DNA of 64,000 nt from Marinomonas sp. CT5 (GTDB taxonomy: Bacteria; Pseudomonadota; Gammaproteobacteria; Pseudomonadales; Marinomonadaceae): assembly GCF_018336975.1 (NCBI RefSeq), contig NZ_CP025572.1:3164884-3228883 (forward strand), written 5' to 3'. The notes under the pieces are model-generated. The model was not told the DNA's origin, made no database searches, and was given only the letters and a program-made list of their open reading frames with translations. A program made the translations under genes and the position numbers. Shown one piece after another: positions 53,820-64,000 of this stretch (the stretch's first letter is position 1; every line of letters begins with the position of its first letter).

Positions 53820-54123
53820 ACGGGCTCTTCTTTACTGTAATTAATCTATGCCAAATCTTTGTGTGCTAAGGGTCAACCTAAACACAACAACGACATGCTT
53901 CCAAGCACCTCAATTAAATTCGGCTCTCAATTCATCCCGTCACATTTTTGTAAAATGTAAATTTGGCGTCATTCTACACTGGGAACCTAAAGATAAAAAC
54001 CCTAAAATTTTAGAGTGATATCAGCGAGACAAAGGATAAAAAAAAGTGCCTATAAAGGCACTAAGTTAAGAAAATACTACATTATTATGTCATTTTTGTG
54101 ACAGCATCAATTTACTTACCTGA
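53820..54123. other. Intergenic region between sdaA and pit
   Basis: 304 bases. Contains the sdaA terminator (54045-54062) and an inverted repeat ACATTTT-TGT-AAAATGT (53942-53958) upstream of pit. No complete Pho box is recognised. No gene. Confidence 0.4.
54045..54062 (-). terminator. Terminator of sdaA
   Basis: AGTGCC / GGCACT with loop TATAAA and a long T tract on the minus strand. Confidence 0.82.
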
Positions 54124-55506
54124 TCAACATTCAATGACATTAACAGCCAGTCCACCTCGAGATGTTTCTTTGTACTTATCATTCATATCTTTGCCAGTAT
54201 CTCGCATAGTACGAATTACTTTATCAAGCGAGACATAATGTGTTCCATCGCCGCGAAGTGCCATACTTGCTGAGTTAATGGCTTTAATAGACGCCATCGC
54301 GTTTCGCTCAATACAAGGCACCTGAACAAGACCGCCAATAGGGTCACATGTCAGACCTAAATTATGTTCCATGCCAATTTCAGCGGCATTTTCAATTTGT
54401 TCAGGCGTTCCACCTGTTGCTGCTGCCAACCCGGCAGCGGCCATAGCACAAGCAGAGCCCACTTCCCCTTGGCAACCTACTTCAGCCCCAGAAATAGAAG
54501 CATTTTCTTTGAATAACAAACCTATTGCAGCCGCTGTGAGGAAAAAGTTAATCACCCCCTCTTCACTAGAACGAGGGCAAAACTCCCAATAATAATGCAA
54601 CACGGCGGGAATGATCCCAGCAGCCCCATTCGTTGGAGCGGTTACCACTCGACCTCCTCCAGCATTTTCCTCATTTACAGCTAACGCATAAAGATTGACC
54701 CAATCCATCGCACCTAACGATGGAGTAATCATGTCCATTCGTGTTTTGCTGGTCAAATCTCGATGAAGACTAGCCGCTCTACGTTTCACTTTTAAGCCAC
54801 CTGGCAGAACACCTTCATTACGGATACCCTGTTCAACACACTCTTTCATTACCGCCCAAATACCAAGAATGCCCTGCTTGACCTCCTCTTCTGTACGCCA
54901 GTGCTTTTCGTTTTCCAACATAATTTGCGCAATGCTTTTATCCTGCTCTCGACAAAGCTTAATCAACGCTTCTGCGCTATGAAAAACATGAGGCAGTTCA
55001 GTGGTATCTTCAACCAATGCGACATTACCTTGTTCATCTTCTTGAACGATGAAGCCACCACCAACAGAGTAAAAAGTCGCTTGATGAATAATCTCGCCTT
55101 CTGTATCAAAAGCGACCAACACCATACCATTAGCGTGAAAATCTAAACGATCAACACGGTGATAAATCAGATCCGCGGCGACATCAATGGCGATAATGTG
55201 CTTAGAAAGTAAATTAAGCTGCGAAGAGGCCTCAATATGATCAACACGTTCATTCACCAAACTGGGATCAATCAACTCAGGCAGCTCACCTTCCAGTCCC
55301 ATTAATACCGCCGTCCCTGTTCCATGACCTTTGCCTGTAGCACCAAGCGAGCCGTACAAATCAATTTTTAAACGGCCAATTTTTGATAAAAGCTGCCGAT
55401 CTTGTAACTGATGGGCAAATTGGTTTGCCGCCACCATAGGACCAACAGTATGAGAACTAGAAGGGCCAATTCCCACTTTAAAAAGGTCAAATAAACTGAT
55501 TGCCAT
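54124..55506 (-). CDS. sdaA: L-serine ammonia-lyase, iron-sulfur type
   Basis: 460 residues from the ATG at 55506, which has GAGGG eight bases upstream; ATG 55512 lies too close to it. Single-chain Sda[22 protein letters not shown] start, [10 protein letters not shown], and cysteines in [10 protein letters not shown] and [14 protein letters not shown] that bind a [4Fe-4S] cluster. It deaminates serine to pyruvate. Single gene. Confidence 0.95.
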   Translation of the reverse strand: MAISLFDLFKVGIGPSSSHTVGPMVAANQFAHQLQDRQLLSKIGRLKIDLYGSLGATGKGHGTGTAVLMGLEGELPELIDPSLVNERVDHIEASSQLNLLSKHIIAIDVAADLIYHRVDRLDFHANGMVLVAFDTEGEIIHQATFYSVGGGFIVQEDEQGNVALVEDTTELPHVFHSAEALIKLCREQDKSIAQIMLENEKHWRTEEEVKQGILGIWAVMKECVEQGIRNEGVLPGGLKVKRRAASLHRDLTSKTRMDMITPSLGAMDWVNLYALAVNEENAGGGRVVTAPTNGAAGIIPAVLHYYWEFCPRSSEEGVINFFLTAAAIGLLFKENASISGAEVGCQGEVGSACAMAAAGLAAATGGTPEQIENAAEIGMEHNLGLTCDPIGGLVQVPCIERNAMASIKAINSASMALRGDGTHYVSLDKVIRTMRDTGKDMNDKYKETSRGGLAVNVIEC

Positions 55507-55784
55507 AGCCATTACCCTCTGCTGTGAAGCGTTTTCTACACAACAATAAAAAATACAAAACACGAAGTGATTAGCGAGCAAAATTATCACTTATGCAATA
55601 AAGTTTCCAATTGGAAACTGACGTTTTTTGATCAGATAAAGCCAACGTTAGTAAAGAGGCAACTTTTTGGCGTTTCAGGACAAATCAGCCAAGCCAAAGT
55701 AAAAAAACCAGCCCGTATAAAAATTGCTTAACTGTAAAAACCACCTACTCTTAAAGACTCACCCACCCAAAAGAGGACGCAGGT

Positions 55785-56225
55785 ATGTCTGCAACAATTA
55801 TTGTCGGGGTTGATGGAAGTGAAGCTGGGAATCGAGCCTTATCCTATGCAAAGCGGCTAGCAACACTCATAGGAAATGAATGCGAACTGCAAATTGTGTG
55901 TGTTGTTGAATGGTCTCCCTACACTTTCCAAACTCCAGAAGAAAACTCCCTCCGAAAAAAACAAAAACAAGTCGAAACCCAAAACGCCCAAGAGCGAGTA
56001 ATAGACCCCGCTCTTAGCACATTAAAAGAAGCCGGTATAAAAGCATCTGGCACTGTCAAATTTGGCAAAGCCGCTACCATCCTAAACAACATCGCAGTAG
56101 AAAATAATGCCGAACAAATTGTCGTTGCACGCTCTACTGAACAGGGGTTAAGCGCAAGAGTATTCGGTAGCGTAACGGCCAATTTGGTCATGAGTGCGAA
56201 CGTTCCTGTCACCGTTGTCAGTTGA
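55785..56225 (+). CDS. Universal stress protein (UspA family)
   Basis: 146 residues. I-V-G-V-D-G-S-E-A-G-N-R-A-L start, ATP-binding loop near the end with Q-I-V-V-A-R-S-T...S-V-T-A-N-L-V-M-S-A-N-V-P-V-T-V-V. The usual G-x2-G-x9-G is altered to R-S-T-E-Q-G-L-S-A-R-V-F-G-S-V, so nucleotide binding is uncertain. It is 13 bases from the symporter gene, likely one unit: USP partners of transporters often modulate them. Confidence 0.88.
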   Translation: MSATIIVGVDGSEAGNRALSYAKRLATLIGNECELQIVCVVEWSPYTFQTPEENSLRKKQKQVETQNAQERVIDPALSTLKEAGIKASGTVKFGKAATILNNIAVENNAEQIVVARSTEQGLSARVFGSVTANLVMSANVPVTVVS

Positions 56226-56238
56226 GGTAAAGTCTATT

Positions 56239-57789
56239 ATGAAACAATTTACTTATTTATTTAGCGCGCTTACGGCCCTAATTCTTTTTAGTCTAAGCTC
56301 TTCATTAAAGGCAGCAGAAAGCATAGATGCTGCTGTTAATGAAGCGTTTGGAAACGCTACGGGGTGGTTCGTAAATTTAATTTTCGCTCCGCTACCGGGA
56401 ACCAGTTTTCCATGGATCGTACTTTGGTTAGTGACAGGCGCTACCATTTTTACCGTTTACTTTGGGTTTGTTCAATTCCGCAGCATTGGACACTCTATAG
56501 CTTTGGTAAAAGGCGACTACTCTGATCCAAATGACGCAGGCGAAGTCAGCCATTTCCAAGCACTGGCAACCGCCCTCTCAGGAACCGTTGGACTTGGTAA
56601 CATTGCAGGTGTGGCCGTCGCGGTGTCAATTGGTGGACCTGGTGCAACCTTTTGGATGATTATGGCAGGCCTTATGGGAATGGCATCCAAATTCACAGAA
56701 TGTACTTTGGGGGTAAAATATCGAAACGAATACAAAGACGGTAGTGTGTCTGGCGGGCCGATGTATTACATTTCAAAAGGTTTTAAAGAGCGCAATATTC
56801 CTGGTGGCAAACTGCTTGCTGGGATATTCGCTATTTTCTGTATTTTAGGCTCTTTGGGTGGCGGCAATATGTTCCAAGCTAACCAAGCCCATGCCCAGCT
56901 CACTCAAGTAATCGGCAATTATCCAGGATGGATAACCGGTGTAATTTTTGCTGCCCTTGTGTTTATTGTTATTGTTGGTGGCATAAAATCAATCGCTCGG
57001 GTTACCGACAAAATAGTGCCTATTATGGGCATTCTTTACGTTGGTTCAGCGATGATTATCCTACTTGTTAACGCTGACAAAATAGGTTGGGCATTTGGAC
57101 AAATTTTTGAAGGAGCATTTACAGGGCTAGGCGTTGCTGGTGGTTTAGTCGGAGCGTTAATTCAAGGCTTTAAACGTGCTGCATTCTCTAACGAAGCGGG
57201 TGTTGGCTCTGCTGCGATTGCTCACTCTGCCGTACAAACAAACGAACCTATTACCGAAGGTTTTGTTTCATTATTAGAACCATTTATCGATACCGTTGTT
57301 ATTTGTACTATGACCGCACTTGTCATCATCATTACGGGGCAATTAATGCTCAACCCAGATACTGGCATGTATATTTTGAACGAGAGCGGAACAATCATGA
57401 CAGCAGATGGTTCGTCTGGTGTTGCCTTAACATCAGCGGCTTTTGCTTCCGCTTTTAGCTGGTTCCCCACACTGTTGGCAATTGCCGTAATTCTTTTTGC
57501 ATTTTCTACCATGATTAGTTGGTCTTATTACGGCTTAAAGGCTTGGACCTATTTATTTGGAGAAGGTAAAAGAGCTGAGCTAACTTTCAAAATTATCTTC
57601 TGTATTTTTGTCATTATTGGTGCCGCCGCAAGTTTAGGACCTGTTATCGACTTTTCTGATGCCGCGATTTTTGCAATGGCAGTTGCCAACATCATCGGCT
57701 TGTATTGCTTGATGCCAATTGTCAAAAAAGAACTTAATTCTTATTTATCTCGTCTTAAATCAGGTGAAATAAAAAAACACAAACATTAA
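56239..57789 (+). CDS. Alanine/glycine:sodium symporter (AGCS family)
   Basis: 516 residues from the ATG at 56239. An N-terminal hydrophobic leader (possibly cleaved, ...LKAAES), then about ten membrane helices. Family signature Q-A-L-A-T-A-L-S-G-T-V-G-L-G-N-I-A-G-V-A-V-A, and G-A-L-I-Q-G-F-K-R-A-A-F-S-N-E-A-G-V-G-S-A-A-I-A-H. It imports alanine or glycine with Na+, fitting a marine cell. Downstream of a universal stress gene. Confidence 0.93.
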   Translation: MKQFTYLFSALTALILFSLSSSLKAAESIDAAVNEAFGNATGWFVNLIFAPLPGTSFPWIVLWLVTGATIFTVYFGFVQFRSIGHSIALVKGDYSDPNDAGEVSHFQALATALSGTVGLGNIAGVAVAVSIGGPGATFWMIMAGLMGMASKFTECTLGVKYRNEYKDGSVSGGPMYYISKGFKERNIPGGKLLAGIFAIFCILGSLGGGNMFQANQAHAQLTQVIGNYPGWITGVIFAALVFIVIVGGIKSIARVTDKIVPIMGILYVGSAMIILLVNADKIGWAFGQIFEGAFTGLGVAGGLVGALIQGFKRAAFSNEAGVGSAAIAHSAVQTNEPITEGFVSLLEPFIDTVVICTMTALVIIITGQLMLNPDTGMYILNESGTIMTADGSSGVALTSAAFASAFSWFPTLLAIAVILFAFSTMISWSYYGLKAWTYLFGEGKRAELTFKIIFCIFVIIGAAASLGPVIDFSDAAIFAMAVANIIGLYCLMPIVKKELNSYLSRLKSGEIKKHKH

Positions 57790-57834
57790 TTTGCAATCAC
57801 AGTCTTAAATAACAATAAGATTAATAACCCAAAA

Positions 57835-57870
57835 AAAGAGCCAAAAGGCATTGCCTTTTGGCTCTTTCAT
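57835..57870. terminator. Bidirectional terminator between symporter and ALDH
   Basis: AAAGAGCCAAAAGGC / GCCTTTTGGCTCTTT, 15 perfect pairs, loop ATT, flanked by A and T runs, between convergent genes. Confidence 0.93.
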
Positions 57871-57901
57871 TTTCATCTCATATGATGTCTGCTAAGTGTG
57901 A

Positions 57902-59419
57902 TTAGAAGAAGCCTAATGGATTCACATCGTAGCTAACCAACATATTTTTCGTTTGTTGATAATGTTCTAATGCAATTTTATGAGTCTCGCGACCAACACC
58001 TGATTTTTTATAACCACCAAAAGCAGAGTGAGCAGGATACTGATGATAACAGTTCATCCAGACACGACCCGCTTCAAGATTACGTCCCATGCGATAGGCA
58101 AGATTGGTGTCGCGCGTCCACACTCCAGCTCCTAGACCAAACTCACTGTCGTTAGCAATCGCTAATGCTTCAGCTTCATCTTTGAATGTCGTCACACTGA
58201 CCACAGGCCCAAAAATTTCTTCTTGGAAAATACGCATATGATTGGAACCTTTAAATAAAGTCGGCTGAACATAAAAACCTTTATCCAACCCTTCCACTGA
58301 TTCGATATCACCACCTATTAGTAATTCAGCCCCTTCTTCTTTACCTATATCAATGTAACTCATTATTTTATCAAACTGCTGTTTAGATGCCTGAGCACCG
58401 ACTTGCACATCGGTATCTAATGGATTACCACGTTTGATGGTTTTCGTACGCTCAATGACTAACGCCATGAACTCATCATAAATAGATTCGTGGACCAAAG
58501 CGCGAGAAGGACATGTACACACCTCACCTTGGTTAAAGAAAGCCAATACCAATCCTTCTACGCATTTACTAATAAAAGCTTCCTCATGCTGCATAACATC
58601 CGCGAAATAAATATTCGGTGATTTACCACCTAATTCAACCGTGGAAGGAATGATATTCTCAGCAGCACATTTCAAAATATGCGACCCAACTGGCGTAGAA
58701 CCAGTAAAGGCGATTTTAGCAATACGCTTACTCGTCGCTAACGCTTCACCCGCTTCTTTACCGAAACCGTTAACGATATTAAGCACACCTGGTGGTAGTA
58801 GGTCTTGAATTAATTTAACCAACTCTAGAATAGACGCTGGCGTTTGTTCTGCTGGTTTTAGCACTACACAGTTACCTGCAGCCAATGCTGGCGCCAATTT
58901 CCAAGCTGCCATCAAGATGGGGAAGTTCCAAGGAATAATTTGCCCTACAACCCCTAATGGCTCATGAAAATGATAGGCCACAGTATGTTCATCTAACTCA
59001 GCTGTGCTGCCTTCTTGTGCCCTTAGACAACCAGCAAAATAACGAAAGTGATCAGCCGCTAGAGGAATGTCGGCGTTCAAGGTTTCACGAACGGCTTTAC
59101 CATTGTCCCATGTTTCAGCAACGGCTAAGGCTTCTAGGTTCTGCTCAATACGATCGGCAATTTTTAATAGGATATTGGAGCGATTAGTAACGGAGGTTTT
59201 TCCCCATGCAGCACGAGCAGCGTGAGCAGCATCAAGGGCAAGATTGATATCTTCTTCAGTGGAGCGAGGAATTTGACAAAACACTTCACCATTCACAGGA
59301 CTAATATTATCGAAGTATTGGCCTTTCACCGGGGCAACCCATTCACCACCGATAAAATTACCGTACTGAGCTTCAAATGAAATCAAGCTACCATTAGTTC
59401 CAGGTTGTGCGTAGATCAT
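57902..59419 (-). CDS. exaC: Aldehyde dehydrogenase, ExaC/AldB type
   Basis: 505 residues. Start [16 protein letters not shown] typical of acetaldehyde dehydrogenases (ExaC, AcoD, AldB). Asn in P-W-N-F-P, Glu262 in E-L-G-G-K-S-P, catalytic C301 in [12 protein letters not shown]. It oxidises acetaldehyde and similar aldehydes with NAD(P)+. GGAGA seven bases before the ATG. Divergent from an AraC-family gene that is its probable regulator. Confidence 0.92.
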   Translation of the reverse strand: MIYAQPGTNGSLISFEAQYGNFIGGEWVAPVKGQYFDNISPVNGEVFCQIPRSTEEDINLALDAAHAARAAWGKTSVTNRSNILLKIADRIEQNLEALAVAETWDNGKAVRETLNADIPLAADHFRYFAGCLRAQEGSTAELDEHTVAYHFHEPLGVVGQIIPWNFPILMAAWKLAPALAAGNCVVLKPAEQTPASILELVKLIQDLLPPGVLNIVNGFGKEAGEALATSKRIAKIAFTGSTPVGSHILKCAAENIIPSTVELGGKSPNIYFADVMQHEEAFISKCVEGLVLAFFNQGEVCTCPSRALVHESIYDEFMALVIERTKTIKRGNPLDTDVQVGAQASKQQFDKIMSYIDIGKEEGAELLIGGDIESVEGLDKGFYVQPTLFKGSNHMRIFQEEIFGPVVSVTTFKDEAEALAIANDSEFGLGAGVWTRDTNLAYRMGRNLEAGRVWMNCYHQYPAHSAFGGYKKSGVGRETHKIALEHYQQTKNMLVSYDVNPLGFF

Positions 59420-59711
59420 AAAAATTTCTCCATTGTTGTTTTTTTTATTTAAAGAAGCTTTAGCATAATTACAATTCTCGCAACTTCATGCACAAGCTTC
59501 TTCAGGTTTAATCTTTGTTTGAACCCAAGAACTAAGATTAAGAATAAAGCGAAAAGAAAACTTGCCTGTGAGTCCATGAAACTTGTCTGGCGATCCATTT
59601 TTGCTTTGCTTTTGTATTGACCCAAAAGCCAGCAAGAGTGATTATGGGAGAAGGGAAATTCGCCACGACACATAATTAAAATAAAAAACATTCAGGCAAA
59701 GAGGTTGGTAA
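59420..59711. promoter_or_regulatory. Divergent control region ALDH / AraC
   Basis: 292 bases. Contains the inverted repeat AAGAAGCTT (59452-59460) / AAGCTTCTT (59494-59502), arms nine bases, spaced 33 bases, placed where an activator of the dehydrogenase gene would bind. GAGG before the araC-type ATG at 59712 is its RBS. I found no correctly spaced sigma-54 element. Confidence 0.45.
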
Positions 59712-60635
59712 ATGAGCCGTTCTATCTCGACAGAGAAAACATTACAGCAACATAAACGTGCGCCAATACAATTGGTCGAAAACCGTGTATGTTTCGCAGG
59801 ACCACACTCAGAGTTAAGTATTTATGATACTTATGAACAAGCACAAAAAGTCAGCCTAAAAGCCGATTCTTTGCTGTATTGTGGAATGGTAACGGGGGCA
59901 AAAGTCATGCACACCAAAGAGCATGACAACATCCCTTTTCTTCCCCATGAGTCTTTTATCTTGGCCCCTAAAGAAGAAGTCTTTATCGATTTTCCGGAAG
60001 CCCAGTTTCATAATCCAACCACTTGTCTCACCATTGCTATTTCTCAAGAAAGAGTGGCGCAAATCTGTGATCGAATGAATGACATTATGGTGGCTTCTTT
60101 ACCTTCAGGTGTCACTCTCGATGCCGGCCAACATCTACATACTCTTCACACTCAAGCGACACAGCAGTTAATTGATAGGCTAACCAGCGAATTTCTACGC
60201 AATGACCCTGATCGTGATTTACTCGTTGACTTTGGGGTTAGTGAATTAGTAACACGCATCCTCAGGCACCACGGACGAGATGCGCTATTGCAGTTCACTC
60301 AACATTCACCGGATGCAAATGGATTAACCTGCGTCATACAATGGATAGAACAAAACCTCGCTCAATCATTAGATATTAACCAACTCGCCAAAATGGCTTG
60401 TATGAGCCGAAGTCGTTTCTACGAGTGTTTTAAACGCCAGTTAGGTTGTACACCAGTTGAATACCAGCATCAGCGCCGAATGAGCCGTGCCTATCAACGT
60501 TTACAAGAAAAGTGTTCGGTAACAGAAGTGAGTTATGAATTAGGCTATTTAAGTTTGAGCCACTTTAGTCGACGTTTCCATCAACATTTTGGCATATCGC
60601 CTAGGCAAGTGACTCAAACTAAACTTCACTCATAA
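59712..60635 (+). CDS. AraC-family transcriptional regulator
   Basis: 307 residues. N-terminal cupin-like effector region (about 15-190) and a C-terminal double helix-turn-helix (about 205-300): D-I-N-Q-L-A-K-M-A-C-M-S-R-S-R-F-Y-E-C-F-K-R-Q-L-G-C-T-P-V-E-Y, then V-T-E-V-S-Y-E-L-G-Y-L-S-L-S-H-F-S-R-R-F...G-I-S-P-R-Q. Divergent from the acetaldehyde-type dehydrogenase gene and likely its activator, sensing an aldehyde or alcohol. Confidence 0.92.
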   Translation: MSRSISTEKTLQQHKRAPIQLVENRVCFAGPHSELSIYDTYEQAQKVSLKADSLLYCGMVTGAKVMHTKEHDNIPFLPHESFILAPKEEVFIDFPEAQFHNPTTCLTIAISQERVAQICDRMNDIMVASLPSGVTLDAGQHLHTLHTQATQQLIDRLTSEFLRNDPDRDLLVDFGVSELVTRILRHHGRDALLQFTQHSPDANGLTCVIQWIEQNLAQSLDINQLAKMACMSRSRFYECFKRQLGCTPVEYQHQRRMSRAYQRLQEKCSVTEVSYELGYLSLSHFSRRFHQHFGISPRQVTQTKLHS

Positions 60636-60644
60636 TCAAAAAGA

Positions 60645-61862
60645 CTAAAAAACATGTTTCAACTTTGCTTTGCAGTATATAAAAACGCACAAAATAAACA
60701 GCAAACCGACTGTCAAAGCAAAAAATGGCACCAATTGACCTAATTGATACAATGACGCAAGAATAACAGGGCCCAATGCGGCACCTAGTCCTTGCATTGA
60801 GGCGTTCATACTGGCTAAGCGGCTTTGTTGATCATCTTTCACAAGCAATGTTTGCGCTGTCACAATGCCAGGGAAAAGGAAACCAAACCCCGCACCAAAT
60901 AACCCCATGGCAAACAACACACCAGCATAAGAATCTAAAAAGATAAACGCCAACTGAGCAAGCACTCCAACCCCTACTCCGGAGAAGATCAATGTCACTA
61001 CACCAAGCTGAAATCTTGGCACTAATATCATCTGAACTAAAATACTAAAGCAGGACATAGTCATCATGGCAAAGCCCAACTGATGGGTGGTCTGCGCCAC
61101 ATCAAGTTGAAACCTATCTTGAATCAAAAAACTCATAATTTGCTGTACGCCTGTCATCGACAAAATAGACAAAGACGACATACATAAAAATGGCATGACA
61201 GGCTGAGTCAACCAATTGATTTTAGCTGGTTTGACAAATTGGCGTACATGCTTGGTATCTTTAACAAACAACACCACCAGCAATGCCGCGGAGCCAGCTA
61301 AAAAAGAAATAATATAAAAAGGCGCCGTCAAACCTAGGCCGCTTAACAAAGACGCAAAAGCGGGCCCTAAAATCATACCGATACTAAAAGCCGCACCTAT
61401 CATGGCAATCGTCGAGCTACGATGCTTTATATCAGTATGTGAAATCAAGTAAGTCTGAATTGACGGTAAAATACCAGCAATGCCAAGCGAAAAAATAATG
61501 CGCAAAACAAAAACACAAACATACGCTTGTTCAGCGGTTAAATTCTTTGCCAATGCTTCCTGAAGAACAAAGCCAGTGCAACCAATGGTAAAAGCATAAC
61601 AACTCATACCAATAATCACTGAACGCACACGGCCAATTCGATTAATAATACTGCCCCATAAAAAGGCGGCAACCACAAACGTGGCGGCACCAGCCGTAAT
61701 AAGCGTACTAATGCGTACATCAGCTAAGCCAATTTCACGACCTATTGGTGGCAAAGACGTAAAAATAAAAGATTGTCCAATACCCACAGCAATCAAGCAT
61801 GAAAGTAATAACCAGCGGGACAAGCGTTCTTGGAGAGAAGAATAGGTGTCAGTGTTAATCAA
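60645..61862 (-). CDS. MFS transporter (DHA1-like)
   Basis: 405 residues, twelve predicted helices. The helix 2-3 loop reads G-S-I-I-N-R-I-G-R-V-R-S-V-I-I-G, the MFS signature, and motif C-like G-x-x-L-G-P-A-F-A is present in helix 5 (GMILGPAFA), typical of drug/proton antiporters. Starts at TTG 61862 with AGGATC six bases upstream. Probable efflux pump; substrate unknown. Converges on the AraC gene with a ten-base gap. Confidence 0.88.
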   Translation of the reverse strand: MINTDTYSSLQERLSRWLLLSCLIAVGIGQSFIFTSLPPIGREIGLADVRISTLITAGAATFVVAAFLWGSIINRIGRVRSVIIGMSCYAFTIGCTGFVLQEALAKNLTAEQAYVCVFVLRIIFSLGIAGILPSIQTYLISHTDIKHRSSTIAMIGAAFSIGMILGPAFASLLSGLGLTAPFYIISFLAGSAALLVVLFVKDTKHVRQFVKPAKINWLTQPVMPFLCMSSLSILSMTGVQQIMSFLIQDRFQLDVAQTTHQLGFAMMTMSCFSILVQMILVPRFQLGVVTLIFSGVGVGVLAQLAFIFLDSYAGVLFAMGLFGAGFGFLFPGIVTAQTLLVKDDQQSRLASMNASMQGLGAALGPVILASLYQLGQLVPFFALTVGLLFILCVFIYCKAKLKHVF

Positions 61863-62113
61863 TGTAGATCCTTGATATTAAACTAGTAATTTAGTCCGCA
61901 GACAGAGCAGACTCACATAGAACACACAAAGGGGAAGCTTTGATCATCCTGATCAAGCGAACGATAAAATAACACATTCTATATAAAGTTTCTGATTCAA
62001 GATAACCTCTTTGCATAATAAAAAGATGAGTCATGCAATACTTAGTATTAGAATACAGCTCTCAAAACTTGGTAACTGATACCAATAGTTGCTTCATACA
62101 AGGCTAAGGAAAT

Positions 62114-63325
62114 ATGCCACCACTTTTTAAACACGCTAATTTTGTCCACTTCTGGATCGGGCAAATTGCCTCTTCTTTCGCTTTTCAAATGCTTAGCGTG
62201 GGTATTGGCTGGCAAATGTACGACCTAACCAACAGTCCTATGGCGCTCGGTTTAGTAGGTCTTTGCCAGTTTCTGCCACAACTATTATTAACCTTAGTCG
62301 TTGGTCACGTGGCCGATCGTTACAACCGTCGATTAATCTGTGTTTGCACTCGGTTCTCCATGGCGATGACAGTCGGAATGTTAGCCTATGGTAATATGAC
62401 ATCGACAATATCCGCCGAGATGATTTATCTCTGCGCCGCGCTTTTAGGTACAGCAAGAGCCTTTGAAATGCCGGCAAATCAGGCCATCTTGCCTAACCTT
62501 ATTCCTAACGAACTACTTTCTCGTGCTGTCAGCGCCATTGCTTCAGCGCGCGAGATTTCGGTTATCGCAGGCCCCGCACTGGGCGGTCTCATTTATCTTA
62601 TTGGCCCCACCACATTGTACCTTTCTAGCATGACCTGTTTCTTCATTTCGTGCGTTATTATGTTCTTTTTACATTACAACTTTACAGTGAGAGGTAAGAC
62701 GCCTATTAGCATGACACATCTGTTTGGCGGGCTTACTTTCATTCGTGGTAATAAAGTTATCTTGGGCTCAGTTTCCTTAGACATGTTTGCCGTTCTATTA
62801 GGGGGCGCTACGGCACTCTTACCCATTGTCGCCAAAGATATTCTCCACACAGGCCCATGGGGATTAGGCTTATTACGCTGCGCTCCAGCGCTTGGGGCAC
62901 TGCTCATGTCAGTGTATTTAGCGCGTCGGCCATTAACACACAGTGTGGGTAAAATCATGTTTGCGGCAGTGGCTACTTTTGGTGTCGCGACGATTTTATT
63001 TGGTTTATCTGAAAATCTTATTCTCTCTATGCTTGCTTTAATTCTACTGGGTGCTTCTGACATGATCAGCGTAGTCATCCGCTCAACTCTAGTGCAATTA
63101 GAAACGCCAGATGAAATGCGTGGTCGAGTTAGTGCCGCTAACTCTGTCTTTATTGGTAGTTCTAATCAGTTAGGAGAATTCGAGTCTGGAGTAACAGCAG
63201 CCTGGTTCGGTGTGGTTCCTGCCATCGTTATTGGTGGTGTTGGGACAATTGCCGTTGTCGGCATGTGGATGTATTTATTTCCGAACCTATTAAAGCGTGA
63301 CACCTTAGACAAAGAAAACGATTAA
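62114..63325 (+). CDS. MFS transporter (EntS/MFS_3-like)
   Basis: 403 residues, about twelve helices. F-W-I-G-Q-I-A-S-S-F-A-F-Q-M start, V-V-G-H-V-A-D-R-Y-N-R-R loop, R-A-F-E-M-P-A-N-Q-A-I-L-P-N-L-I-P, and D-E-M-R-G-R-V-S-A-A-N-S-V-F-I-G-S-S-N-Q-L-G-E-F near the end, the pattern of the EntS-like MFS_3 group. Some members export siderophores, but no siderophore genes or Fur box are near, so the substrate is unknown. Confidence 0.9.
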   Translation: MPPLFKHANFVHFWIGQIASSFAFQMLSVGIGWQMYDLTNSPMALGLVGLCQFLPQLLLTLVVGHVADRYNRRLICVCTRFSMAMTVGMLAYGNMTSTISAEMIYLCAALLGTARAFEMPANQAILPNLIPNELLSRAVSAIASAREISVIAGPALGGLIYLIGPTTLYLSSMTCFFISCVIMFFLHYNFTVRGKTPISMTHLFGGLTFIRGNKVILGSVSLDMFAVLLGGATALLPIVAKDILHTGPWGLGLLRCAPALGALLMSVYLARRPLTHSVGKIMFAAVATFGVATILFGLSENLILSMLALILLGASDMISVVIRSTLVQLETPDEMRGRVSAANSVFIGSSNQLGEFESGVTAAWFGVVPAIVIGGVGTIAVVGMWMYLFPNLLKRDTLDKEND

Positions 63326-63355
63326 ATTTAATACTCGCCAAAGCCTGTCCCGAGG

Positions 63356-64000
63356 TCAGGCTGCACGCCTTAAAATAATATGAAACAAACTAAATAATAA
63401 CACCGCATAAAACAAAAAGCTGACAGCTAAAAAGGTCAGTCCAAACTGTTCGCCAATTAAGCCACTAAAAAATGGCAGAGTCATCGCTCCAAATACCGCC
63501 GCGCTCATCTGAAAACCAATAGCATGAACAGAATATTTCTTACCAACTCTTGTTACGGTTTGCGAAATCATACATGGGAAAATGGGTGCAGCGCAGAATC
63601 CCATTAAAGCCAAGCCCAAGTAGCTCATATACGTGGCAATATTCAGAGAAAAAGACAACGCACCTAAAACAACGCCAGCCAAACAAAGACGTAATAACTG
63701 ATCAACAGAAAAACGTTCAACCAAAAAACCAAAAACAGCACGCCCAAATGCCAAAGCGCCCCAATAAATCGCCACCCAAGTCCCGGCCGTAGCTAACGCG
63801 ATACCTCTTGACTCAGTCATCACAGTAAAGGCCCACTGCCCAACCCCGACTTCAACACCGGTATATAAAAAGAAAAAAACGATCTGAAAACGGATAACGG
63901 GGTGTTTCAATGCCTGTAGTTGAGTAATGGCGGGCAAGTCATCTGCTTGTTCCTCGGCTTTTTTAGGTGCATGTTTGTCGCTTTCCCAGAGGTTTCGACT
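63356..64000 (-). CDS. MFS transporter, C-terminal half (5' end outside window)
   Basis: The frame is open from 64000, giving at least 214 residues. It begins in a charged linker (S-R-N-L-W-E-S-D-K-H-A-P-K-K-A-E-E) and continues with six hydrophobic helices, so it is the second half of a 12-helix MFS protein. V-E-V-G-V-G-Q-W...G-R-A-V-F-G-F-L-V-E-R-F and F-C-A-A-P-I-F-P-C-M-I recall the sugar-type (FucP-like) MFS proteins. The TTG at 63937 is not needed as a start. Substrate unknown. Confidence 0.85.
   Translation of the reverse strand, partial: SRNLWESDKHAPKKAEEQADDLPAITQLQALKHPVIRFQIVFFFLYTGVEVGVGQWAFTVMTESRGIALATAGTWVAIYWGALAFGRAVFGFLVERFSVDQLLRLCLAGVVLGALSFSLNIATYMSYLGLALMGFCAAPIFPCMISQTVTRVGKKYSVHAIGFQMSAAVFGAMTLPFFSGLIGEQFGLTFLAVSFLFYAVLLFSLFHIILRRAA

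Noticed and set aside
59588..59609. Possible sigma-54 promoter (TGGC...TGCTTTGC) before the AraC gene
   Set aside because: The GG to GC distance is 14 rather than the required 12 bases.

Overview
The window reads as chromosomal DNA of a marine gammaproteobacterium, most like Marinomonas or a close relative in the Oceanospirillales. That placement is an inference from gene content and gene order, not from a search. Supporting signs are moderately low G+C, a monomeric NADP-isocitrate dehydrogenase, and conserved gammaproteobacterial blocks: uvrY-uvrC-pgsA-tRNA(Gly-Cys-Leu), tusDCB-tusE, ftsK-lolA-rarA-crcB-serS, aat-infA with clpA-clpS-cspD, and rluE-nudJ-mnmA-hflD-(icd)-purB-roxA. There are five tRNA genes and no rRNA or CRISPR array.

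Layout. 1-2158 is the end of an island inserted at the 3' end of tRNA-Ala(GGC): three small unknown genes, a P4-type integrase and an array of TGGGA repeats at the tRNA. 2.4-5.3 kb is ordinary (EAL-HDOD signalling protein, tRNA-Leu(CAA), YciA-type thioesterase, lipoprotein, CPXCG protein). 5.5-11.4 kb is accessory: a holin-like gene, an SOS-box-associated small secreted protein, two diverged copies of an intergenic repeat flanking an unknown gene, and a compact XRE / ImmA-IrrE protease / HEPN-motif / 44-codon gene string. Two tiny genes with strong ribosome binding sites follow, then a second integrase next to a tRNA cluster.

11.4-47 kb is mostly housekeeping: DNA repair, phospholipid synthesis, ribosome hibernation, tRNA thiolation, chromosome segregation, outer-membrane lipoprotein sorting, a porin, proteolysis, RNA modification, the TCA cycle, purine synthesis and ribosome hydroxylation. 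A chromosomal pair of phage-like replication genes (DnaT-like and lambda-P-like) sits at 15-16.6 kb. 47-64 kb carries stress proteins, a topoisomerase III gene behind a near-consensus LexA box, exporters, two paralogous membrane-anchored helical proteins beside a PiT phosphate transporter, serine dehydratase, an alanine/glycine:sodium symporter, an acetaldehyde-type dehydrogenase with a divergent AraC regulator, and three MFS transporters, the last cut by the window edge.

The most promising unexplained material is 7.5-10.3 kb (regulator, protease, putative HEPN RNase, micro-ORFs, repeated operators and an integrase). Next come the lambda-P/DnaT pair, the LexA-box topoisomerase, and the 158-base out-of-frame overlap of rluE and nudJ.
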